Positions 44,541 through 51,716 of a stretch of DNA of 64,000 nucleotides are shown here, in pieces. The notes beneath the pieces were generated by a model that worked only from the letters and a program-made list of their open reading frames with translations, was not told where the DNA came from and made no database searches. How positions within the stretch are numbered: position 1 is the stretch's first letter; every line of letters begins with the position of its first letter. Position numbers and translations under genes: made by a program. This DNA comes from Sulfurimonas sp. hsl 1-7 (GTDB taxonomy: Bacteria; Campylobacterota; Campylobacteria; Campylobacterales; Sulfurimonadaceae), in assembly GCF_030577135.1 (NCBI RefSeq), contig NZ_JAUIRR010000003.1, positions 62,001-126,000 of the forward strand, read 5' to 3'.

Positions 44541-45425
44541 TTAATCAATAAAAGAGTATAAAAGTGCGATCTCATCTTTCCAGATAGATTCATCAATCGT
44601 TTCAAGAACAAGTGGAATGTCATCCATTCTCTCATCATTCATGATAAATCTAAATGCATCAAGACCTATCTCCCCTTGACCTAAAGAGTGGTGTCTGTCA
44701 ACACGGCTTCCAAGCGGCGGCTTCGAATCGTTAATGTGCATACCGCTTAAATATTCTCTTCCTACAATTTTGTCAAAATCACCCCAAGTTTTATCGTACG
44801 CTTCGCGAGTTCTGATGTCATACCCTGCTGTGAACATATGACAAGTGTCAATACAAACACCCACACGGCTCTTATCTTCAACTTTCTCGATAATACGCGC
44901 TAGATGCTCAAACTTATACCCCAGGTTTGTCCCCTGTCCGGCCGTGTTTTCGATCACCGCTTTTACACCGCTTGTTTTGTCAAGTGCGATGTTGATAGAT
45001 TCTGCGATCACATCCAGACACTCATTTTCCACTTTTTCTACATACTCTGGGTCTTTTTTCTCTTTAGCAGAGAGTTTTACGAGATGGCTTCCCGGGTGAA
45101 AGTTTAATCTATCAAGTCCTAAAATCTCACAACGCTGTAATTCGTCTATGAAAGCTGTACGACTTTTTTGGAGTTTTTCCTCTTCGGGATGTCCGAGATT
45201 AATCAGGTATGAATCGTGAGGCAATATATGTTTTGGCTGGATTCCAGATGCTTCTAAAGTTTTAAACCAAGTATCTAACGTCTTAGCATCAAAAGGTTTA
45301 GCATCCCATCTTTTTTGATTTTTTGTAAAAAGTGCAAATGCTTTTGCCCCTATCTCCTGTGCATTTGTGATTGCATTAAAAACTCCGCCGCTTGCACTCG
45401 TATGTGCCCCTACAAATTTCGCCAT
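44541..45425 (-). CDS. nfo: Endonuclease IV (AP endonuclease Nfo)
   Basis: 294 residues. A TIM-barrel trinuclear-zinc enzyme that cuts DNA 5' of abasic sites. Metal ligands appear in [56 protein letters not shown] and the final VLET. Its ATG overlaps the stop of the lipoprotein gene by one base. Confidence 0.96.
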   Translation of the reverse strand: MAKFVGAHTSASGGVFNAITNAQEIGAKAFALFTKNQKRWDAKPFDAKTLDTWFKTLEASGIQPKHILPHDSYLINLGHPEEEKLQKSRTAFIDELQRCEILGLDRLNFHPGSHLVKLSAKEKKDPEYVEKVENECLDVIAESINIALDKTSGVKAVIENTAGQGTNLGYKFEHLARIIEKVEDKSRVGVCIDTCHMFTAGYDIRTREAYDKTWGDFDKIVGREYLSGMHINDSKPPLGSRVDRHHSLGQGEIGLDAFRFIMNDERMDDIPLVLETIDESIWKDEIALLYSFID

Positions 45426-45892
45426 TAGTTTACATCCTTTATCTTTATAAATATTTTGTTTTTTCTGTCTTTGAAATAGATTTCATCTAACTCCACTTTA
45501 TATACAATATCTACACCGCTGCTTTGAATAATTTGCACAAATCCAATATCTGTTTTAATCAAATTTTTTTTATCAAAAATCGGCTCGCCTAAAAAAACAT
45601 TTTTAAGGAGATCATCCGGGTATGCCGATGAGAGATACTCCTCATTAAAAGAGGACTTTCTCATACACCCTTCCCCGTCGATACATATCATACCGTCAAT
45701 AGAGATCTTTTTAAACGCTTTACCCACAACGTAGAGATCGATCTCCACGCTCTCTTTTCCCTGACCTATATACCCGAGATCGGAAAAGCGGATATTTTTC
45801 GTTTTAAAAACAACCATTTTAGAACTTTTTTCAAGTTGTTTAACACTACAGGCACTGAAAAAGAGAACTAAAAAGATAAGTAGATATTTCAT
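45425..45892 (-). CDS. Small putative lipoprotein, function unknown
   Basis: 155 residues from ATG 45892, preferred over an in-frame TTG at 45910 because GGAAG lies ~11 bases before the ATG and the signal peptide then begins [15 protein letters not shown], with the lipidated Cys at ~15. The mature part is ~140 residues, beta-rich, with two Cys in [16 protein letters not shown], perhaps a disulfide. No family recognised. Coupled to nfo by TAATG. Confidence 0.65.
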   Translation of the reverse strand: MKYLLIFLVLFFSACSVKQLEKSSKMVVFKTKNIRFSDLGYIGQGKESVEIDLYVVGKAFKKISIDGMICIDGEGCMRKSSFNEEYLSSAYPDDLLKNVFLGEPIFDKKNLIKTDIGFVQIIQSSGVDIVYKVELDEIYFKDRKNKIFIKIKDVN

Positions 45893-45981
45893 AAAATAGT
45901 GTACTTCCAAAGAAATTTTTCCAAATTATAGTAAAATTTTTGCAAATTGACATAAAACAAAAAGTTACCCTTTTTTTTTCA

Positions 45982-45987
45982 TATTAT
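45982..45987 (+). promoter_or_regulatory. Candidate -10 (TATTAT) placing the start site at the polymerase ATG
   Basis: TATTAT after a T-run ends 7 bases before the ATG at 45995, and no Shine-Dalgarno is present. This predicts a leaderless transcript. Confidence 0.4.
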
Positions 45988-45994
45988 TCTATTT

Positions 45995-47266
45995 ATGAAG
46001 ATCCATATAGATATAGACTGCTTTTTTGTCAGTGCCATCCGCACCATTGATCCAAGCCTTGAACACAAAGCCGTAGCTATCGGTGGACGCAGTGATACCA
46101 AAATATTTAATACCGAAGCAAAAAATCAAACCGTAAACTTTGCAAACAGCGGCAGTTTTGTTCCGACATTTTTTAAAGCGTATGAGGAAAAAGATGATGA
46201 CCTTGATGCTTTTAGGGACAGTGACGGTAAGGTTCGCGGTATACTTACAACATCAAGTTATGAAGCACGTGCATACGGTGTTAAAACAGCAATGCGCATA
46301 GAAGATGCTCTGCAACTCTGCCCCCATCTTATTATCAAAGCACCCAATATGAGTTTGTATCAGGAGCTTTCCCATAAACTCCATGAATATCTTAACCTCA
46401 AAATCCCGCTGATCGAACAAGCGAGCATAGATGAGTTTTACGGAGATCTCGGTGGATGGATCGAAGATGAGGATGTCCCTCAGTTTATAGACACACTGCG
46501 TCATGAGATAAAAAAAGATATAAAACTTCCCGTCTCGATAGGTGCCGCGAAAACCAGATATATTGCAAAACTCGCTACAACCTATGCAAAACCTTTTGGT
46601 TCAAAAACGATCTACCCTTGGGATTTTGATCAGTTTGTAAACCCCATAAAGGTAGAAGATTTTGCAGGAGTGGGAAGAAGCATGAGAGAAAAACTTCACG
46701 CCGTACAGATCCATACACTCGGAGAACTGCGACAAAGAAGAGGTACTTTAGAATCCTGGGGACCTTATGCCAAAGAGCTCTATAAACGTGTAAACGGAGA
46801 GGTCGATGCTCCCATACAGACAAAGAGGGAGAGAAAATCGATCGGGATCTCACGCACTATTGAACCGCTGTTTGACAGAGAAGAGTTGCGAAGAAGGATC
46901 CATATCTTGGCAAGGCATCTAAGTTTTGCGATTATGAAACTTGATGTTATTCCCACCGTATTTCATCTCTCTATTGCTTATGAGCTTAACAAAAAAACTC
47001 GTGCAAGCCTTTCAATGGCGGAAGTGTTCACAGACAAAAAATTTGATCGCATCTGTGTAGAACTCTTTAATGAAGCAGATACACAGAAACGATTACGTGT
47101 GATCAGACTCAGTATCCAAGCGGGCAGTTTTACGAAACACTCAAAAAAAGAGCTCTCACTCATAGGTTTTGATGATGAACAAAAGATGCATAAACTTACA
47201 CGTTCCTCTCAGGTTTTACGGGAGAAGTATGGACTGGATGCTATAAAATGGGGCAGTGAACTGTAA
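45995..47266 (+). CDS. dinB: Y-family DNA polymerase (DinB/Pol IV-like)
   Basis: 423 residues. Translesion polymerase: catalytic Asp residues in HIDIDCFFVSA (~5-8) and SIDEFYGDL (~140), palm IGAAKTRYIAKLAT, and helix-hairpin-helix DFAGVGRSMREKL. The little finger follows (ERKSIGISRTIEP...). A clamp-binding-like ELSLIGF lies near the C-terminus. Residues ~30-75 are an insertion rich in Asp, Phe and Lys between GGRSDTKIF and GILTTSSYEAR, where canonical DinB has a short turn. No umuD-like partner or LexA box was seen. Confidence 0.9.
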   Translation: MKIHIDIDCFFVSAIRTIDPSLEHKAVAIGGRSDTKIFNTEAKNQTVNFANSGSFVPTFFKAYEEKDDDLDAFRDSDGKVRGILTTSSYEARAYGVKTAMRIEDALQLCPHLIIKAPNMSLYQELSHKLHEYLNLKIPLIEQASIDEFYGDLGGWIEDEDVPQFIDTLRHEIKKDIKLPVSIGAAKTRYIAKLATTYAKPFGSKTIYPWDFDQFVNPIKVEDFAGVGRSMREKLHAVQIHTLGELRQRRGTLESWGPYAKELYKRVNGEVDAPIQTKRERKSIGISRTIEPLFDREELRRRIHILARHLSFAIMKLDVIPTVFHLSIAYELNKKTRASLSMAEVFTDKKFDRICVELFNEADTQKRLRVIRLSIQAGSFTKHSKKELSLIGFDDEQKMHKLTRSSQVLREKYGLDAIKWGSEL

Positions 47267-47285
47267 AAATATAGATTTCTTGTGC

Positions 47286-47291
47286 TAAAAT
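47286..47291 (+). promoter_or_regulatory. Extended -10 (TGC-TAAAAT) placing the start site at the DUF234 gene ATG
   Basis: TG at 47283-47284, one base, then TAAAAT ending 6 bases before the ATG at 47298. There is no Shine-Dalgarno, again suggesting a leaderless transcript. Confidence 0.4.
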
Positions 47292-47297
47292 ACCTCT

Positions 47298-48239
47298 ATG
47301 ACAAACTTGAGGCTGTTAGAGCAATTTCGCTCATTTTATTTTAAAAATTACCCTGATGATATGGAGACACAGATATCTTACTTTTCAGTTTTTGGCGGAC
47401 TGGACTGGCAAATAGATACGACAAAAGATCTCAAAGAGCTTATCCAAACATTAGTTTTAGAAAACTTTGAATCACTTCATGAGAAGATCGAAGAGTTTAC
47501 ACTCGGAAACAAAGAGTATAAAAGACTTCTTCGCTCTTTAGCAGTTGGTGATCGAAGAATCTTTTCCGCTTTTAACAGAGCTGGTCTTAACAACAGTAAC
47601 GGTGGTGCTGCGATCAACTATCTTCAAGAGAAAGGGTTGATCGAGATGGAATATTCCCGTGAAAAACACCCAAGAGAAGACTCACCCAATGCAAAGCTAA
47701 AACGTGCAGATGCAAGACATAGAATCTCCCATAAAGTATTTTTCACCTACCCTTTTATACGTTTTTGGTTCTATTTTATAAGTCCCAACATCAGAGCGAT
47801 TAAAGAGGGAGATTTTGAAAAAGTACTCGATGAGTTTGAACAAAAACACAACTCCTATACAAGCTTAGTGTATGAAGAGCTTTCAGAACTTCTGCTAAAC
47901 TATAACTTAAGAGATGCTCATATTATCAGTTCTGGGAGTTACTGGGATGCTAATGTTGAAATAGATATCTTGACTGTGACAAAAAACGGCAGAATTTATG
48001 TCGGTGAATGTAAATGGACCAATCATAAGGTAAATAAAAAAGAGCTTCATAAAATTCGGGATAAGTGTGAAAAACTCAACCTCATCCCTACTCAAATCGT
48101 CTTATTTTCAAAACGGGGATTTTCTAAAGAGCTTGAAGCGATGCAGGGTGCCGAGCTTGGACTTTATACAAGTGATGATTTTAAAGCCCTTGTAAAAAGC
48201 AACTCTAAAGAGTGTGCCCTACCTCACCTTTTTAGCTGA
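47298..48239 (+). CDS. DUF234 protein: winged helix plus PD-(D/E)xK nuclease-like domain, no ATPase
   Basis: 313 residues. DUF234 usually forms the C-terminal part of archaeal-type AAA ATPases; here the ATPase is absent. Residues ~60-150 contain a winged-helix-like segment (GGAAINYLQEKGLIEMEY). Residues ~190-300 hold a restriction-endonuclease-like core: VEIDILTVTKNGRIYVGECKW gives the Asp and the ExK of PD-(D/E)xK, followed by LIPTQIVLFSKRGF. It may be an active nuclease or a DNA-binding relic. It follows the Y-family polymerase by 31 bases and overlaps the DnaJ-like gene tail to tail by 8 bases. Confidence 0.75.
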   Translation: MTNLRLLEQFRSFYFKNYPDDMETQISYFSVFGGLDWQIDTTKDLKELIQTLVLENFESLHEKIEEFTLGNKEYKRLLRSLAVGDRRIFSAFNRAGLNNSNGGAAINYLQEKGLIEMEYSREKHPREDSPNAKLKRADARHRISHKVFFTYPFIRFWFYFISPNIRAIKEGDFEKVLDEFEQKHNSYTSLVYEELSELLLNYNLRDAHIISSGSYWDANVEIDILTVTKNGRIYVGECKWTNHKVNKKELHKIRDKCEKLNLIPTQIVLFSKRGFSKELEAMQGAELGLYTSDDFKALVKSNSKECALPHLFS

Positions 48240-49035
48240 CAATTTTCAATGCTTCATACGCTTCTTGAAGCAGTTGGAACTTGTTTGTATAGTGTTCAAC
48301 CATATGAGGCTCTTCGTGAAAGATCTTATCTGGATGGTACACTTTAGTAAGTTTTTTATAACTTTTCTTCAAGGCATCCTGACTCGCACCTACCGGACAC
48401 TCTAAAATAGTATAAAACTGTTTTTTACTCTCTTGTTCACTCTCTTTTACGAGATCACCGAAACTATAACTTGCAAAATCACTATAAAGTTTTGACATAA
48501 ACTTATTATCGAAAGTATATTGGATCTGATAATGCAAAATGTGTCGCTTGTTTAACGCGCGTTCAAGTCTAGCTTTTGCCTTGTAATCACTAACATCTAC
48601 AACTAAAGAGACATCGGTTCCACGCTCCACATACACTTCAAGTTGTGAGCGCATATAGTTAGTTACCCATGAATTTGGTTTTTCTAAAGAGATTAAGACC
48701 GTATTTTTATCGTATGCGTAAAGATTTACTTTCACATTTTCCGGTTCTTCCATTTTATCAAGTTCTATTTTGATCGGTTGAGAACCGAACTTTAACATCG
48801 AGCGTAGAAAAAACTGATGATTAAAATCGTGTACTTGTGCATGATGGGCACTGAGTTTATGTAAAAACTCTTCCCTAATCTCTTTTAAAGACTCGTTTCT
48901 AAACACTAATACCGCTTTAGGCAAGAACAGCATACCGCGTGTATGATGGTTTAGAAATTCCCTCATCCAAGGTGTATTTAGGGTATCAAACCCTGTAGTA
49001 ATAAGAATAAGGTTATTGCGCAATACTATATCCAT
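48232..49035 (-). CDS. DnaJ-domain protein with C-terminal J domain
   Basis: 267 residues. The J domain is at the C-terminus (~205-265): FYTILECPVGASQDALKKSYKKLTKVYHPDKI, with the HPD motif that activates DnaK. The first ~200 residues are a mixed alpha/beta domain of unknown family (IVLRNNLILITTGFDTLNTPWM...). No Gly/Phe region or zinc-finger, so it is a type III J protein that probably recruits DnaK to a specific client. It runs alone, convergent with the DUF234 gene and divergent from purF. Confidence 0.8.
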   Translation of the reverse strand: MDIVLRNNLILITTGFDTLNTPWMREFLNHHTRGMLFLPKAVLVFRNESLKEIREEFLHKLSAHHAQVHDFNHQFFLRSMLKFGSQPIKIELDKMEEPENVKVNLYAYDKNTVLISLEKPNSWVTNYMRSQLEVYVERGTDVSLVVDVSDYKAKARLERALNKRHILHYQIQYTFDNKFMSKLYSDFASYSFGDLVKESEQESKKQFYTILECPVGASQDALKKSYKKLTKVYHPDKIFHEEPHMVEHYTNKFQLLQEAYEALKIVS

Positions 49036-49160
49036 TCTCTCCTACCTATTTTGTTTGATAGAAATTAAAAAGCAAAAACAGTTCCAATTCCTATCTTAAA
49101 CTTCTCTTCGATTAAGAAAGTATCGGAAAGAACTTTCATCTTCTTTATAGTTTTTTTGAG

Positions 49161-49166
49161 TATAAT
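49161..49166 (+). promoter_or_regulatory. -10 element (TATAAT) for purF
   Basis: TATAAT lies 41 bases before the TTG start at 49207. AAGGA (49195-49199) is the ribosome-binding site, 7 bases from the TTG and 19 from the next in-frame ATG at 49219. Confidence 0.6.
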
Positions 49167-49206
49167 TACGACATTAATTTAAGTAGATATATATAAGGAC
49201 TCTATC

Positions 49207-50562
49207 TTGCTCGAAAATATGAATGAAAAATGTGCAGTAGTTGGGATTTTTGGTCATGAAGAAGCTTCAAAACTTGCTTACTTCTCGCTCCATTCTCTTC
49301 AACACCGTGGTCAAGAGGCCGCAGGAATAAGTTCAGCTGATGGTACAAAAGTTCATACCATCAAAGACCGTGGTTTAGTAATGAAAGTTTTTAACGAAAA
49401 AAACTTAGAAACTCTTAGAGGAACAAGTGCTATAGGTCATACAAGATATTCAACTGCAGGGGATGATTCTATCCTTGATGCACAACCTGTTTTTGCAAGA
49501 TACGATCTTGGCGAAATGGCTATCGTTCATAACGGTAACCTTACAAATGCAGAGGCTGTTAGAAATCAACTTATTGAAAAAGGTGCAATTTTTCAAACAT
49601 TTATGGATACTGAAAACCTTATCCACCTGATTGCAAAAAGTTCAAAAGAAAAACTTCTTGATCGTATCATCGATGCTGTTGAGAAAATCGAGGGTGCATT
49701 TTCACTTGTATTTTTAAGTAGAACAAAAATGTTTGCTATGCGTGATCGCCATGGTTTCCGTCCTTTAAGCCTTGGTCGTCTTGGAAACGGCGGCTATATA
49801 GTTGCGAGTGAAACATGTGCGTTTGATCTTGTAGGTGCTACATTTATCCGTGACGTAGAACCGGGTGAACTTTTAGTTTTTGAAGAAGGTAAAGCTCCAC
49901 AAAGTATCAAGGTATTTGAACCGACTCCAAAACACTGTATCTTTGAGTATGTTTATTTCGCTCGTCCAGATTCAACTGTATTTGGTCAGTCAGTGTATCA
50001 AACAAGAAAAGATATGGGTAAAGAGTTAGCGAGAATTGAGCCTATTGAAGCTGATGTTGTTATTCCTGTTCCAGACGGTGGTGTCCCGGCTGCTATCGGA
50101 TATGCTCAAGAGAGCGGTATCCCTTATGAGATGGGTATTATGAGAAATCACTACATCGGTCGTACATTTATCGAGCCTACTCAAGAGATGAGAGATCTAA
50201 AAGTAAAAATGAAACTTTCACCTATGCCTGAAGTGATCAAGGGTAAAAAAGTTATCGTTATCGATGACTCTATCGTACGTGGAACAACTTCAAGAAGAAT
50301 CGTAAGAATGTTAAAAGAAGCAGGTGCTGCCGAAGTACATATGCGTATCTCTTCTCCACCGACAACTGATCCTTGTTTCTACGGAGTTGATACACCGGAC
50401 AAAGATAAACTCATTGCAGCAAATATGAGTGTTGATGAGATCTGTAAATATATCGAAGCTGATTCTTTAGCATACCTTGACGAAGCAGCTTTACTTCGCA
50501 GTGTAAATGCAAAAGAAGACACATATTGTACAGCATGTTTTACGGGTAACTACATCGTTTAA
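49207..50562 (+). CDS. purF: Amidophosphoribosyltransferase (PurF)
   Basis: 451 residues from TTG 49207; the ribosome-binding site supports TTG over ATG 49219. PurF makes phosphoribosylamine from PRPP and glutamine, the first committed step of purine synthesis. Residue 9 is the catalytic Cys of the Ntn-glutaminase (CAVVGIFGH), exposed after removal of the short leader. HRGQEAAGI, IGHTRYSTAG and VHNGNL complete the glutaminase. The PRPP loop is VIVIDDSIVRGTTSRRIV. The stop overlaps the next ATG (TAATG). Confidence 0.97.
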   Translation: MLENMNEKCAVVGIFGHEEASKLAYFSLHSLQHRGQEAAGISSADGTKVHTIKDRGLVMKVFNEKNLETLRGTSAIGHTRYSTAGDDSILDAQPVFARYDLGEMAIVHNGNLTNAEAVRNQLIEKGAIFQTFMDTENLIHLIAKSSKEKLLDRIIDAVEKIEGAFSLVFLSRTKMFAMRDRHGFRPLSLGRLGNGGYIVASETCAFDLVGATFIRDVEPGELLVFEEGKAPQSIKVFEPTPKHCIFEYVYFARPDSTVFGQSVYQTRKDMGKELARIEPIEADVVIPVPDGGVPAAIGYAQESGIPYEMGIMRNHYIGRTFIEPTQEMRDLKVKMKLSPMPEVIKGKKVIVIDDSIVRGTTSRRIVRMLKEAGAAEVHMRISSPPTTDPCFYGVDTPDKDKLIAANMSVDEICKYIEADSLAYLDEAALLRSVNAKEDTYCTACFTGNYIV

Positions 50563-51527
50563 TGTCTTTAAAACAAATATATACATTTGGCGGCTATCTC
50601 AAAGACAAATTTGGCTGCAAAGTTTATAAAGTTGGTATAAACATCTCAGGCTTTACATGCCCGAATATAGATGGAACAGTAGCAAAAGGTGGATGTACCT
50701 TTTGTGAAAACGACTCTTTTAGTGCAAGTACCGATCAGGTACAAGAACTCAAAGGGTTTCATCTTAACCTCGATTCAAAAGAGAACCCTTTTCTAGAAAA
50801 ACAGCTACTACAACTTGAACAACAATTTCAAGCTATTTCTGCAAGACAAGCAAAAGAGTACGGAGCTGAAAAATTTCTCGTATATTTTCAATCTTTTACA
50901 AATACTTACGCACCCTTTGAAACACTCAAAGCACTTTACGATAAAGCACTTACATTTCCTAATGTAGTAGGTCTTAGTATAGGGACTAGAAGCGACTCTA
51001 TTACCGATGAAACTTTAGAATATTTATCTGAGCTTGCACGTGAAAAAGAGATATGGATTGAGTTTGGAATTCAGTCTGTATACGATAAAACATTAGACAG
51101 AATTAACCGTGGGCATGATAGTGCCAATGTAAAAGAGTGGATATTAAAGTCTAAAAAAGCCGGCTTAAATGTATGCGGTCACTTAATCTTCGGTCTTCCA
51201 GATGAGACTCAGGAGATGATGCTAGAGACTGCAAAACAAGCTTATGAATGGGGAATAGACTCCGTAAAATACCATCCGCTTTATGTTGTAAAACGTACAG
51301 CATTAGCAAATGAGTATGCACGTGGAGAATTTACTCCGATCACAGAAGAGCTCTATCTCGATACCCTTATAAAAGCGATAGAGATGAAGCCTGCAAATAT
51401 CAATGTACAAAGAATTACCGCAGGGATTGATGACAACTCTTTGATCGCACCTGATTGGTGCCGTGATAAGAACAAACAAGTTCGACACATAAATGCCGCC
51501 CTTAAAAAGATAGGTCTTAAGTATTAG
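50562..51527 (+). CDS. TIGR01212 (YhcC-like) radical SAM protein
   Basis: 321 residues. Cysteines of the radical-SAM cluster appear as CPNIDGTVAKGGCTFC, a variant CxxxxxxxxCxxC spacing typical of the TIGR01212 family, which belongs with Elp3-like proteins. The SAM-binding segments GLSIGTRSDSI and EFGIQSVYDKTLDRINRGHD, and the later GHLIFGLPDETQEMM, follow. The reaction is not established. Coupled to purF by one-base overlap, with an inverted repeat spanning its stop. Confidence 0.85.
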   Translation: MSLKQIYTFGGYLKDKFGCKVYKVGINISGFTCPNIDGTVAKGGCTFCENDSFSASTDQVQELKGFHLNLDSKENPFLEKQLLQLEQQFQAISARQAKEYGAEKFLVYFQSFTNTYAPFETLKALYDKALTFPNVVGLSIGTRSDSITDETLEYLSELAREKEIWIEFGIQSVYDKTLDRINRGHDSANVKEWILKSKKAGLNVCGHLIFGLPDETQEMMLETAKQAYEWGIDSVKYHPLYVVKRTALANEYARGEFTPITEELYLDTLIKAIEMKPANINVQRITAGIDDNSLIAPDWCRDKNKQVRHINAALKKIGLKY

Positions 51528-51550
51528 TAGTATTTAAAATACTAATACTT
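51519..51550 (+). terminator. Hairpin spanning the TIGR01212 stop codon, possible terminator
   Basis: AAGTATTAG (51519-51527) and CTAATACTT (51542-51550) pair perfectly, with further inner pairing (TATTT/AAATA). No T-tract follows, so termination would be weak or Rho-assisted. Confidence 0.4.
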
Positions 51551-51716
51551 CATCCTCCTCTTGTTACCTACAGAAACATAATATTTTTTAATGCTATAAA
51601 ACCTTCATTAATTTTCAATCTATTATAAAAAATAATATTTTTTCATAATTTTTTCATCTTGATTTTATATACTATTTCCTGTTAGATTCTATTCTATAAA
51701 ATACAAAGGGGAATAT

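Noticed and set aside
49219-49221. ATG as start of purF
   Set aside because: The AAGGA ribosome-binding site is 19 bases away from it but 7 bases from the TTG at 49207, so the TTG start was kept.
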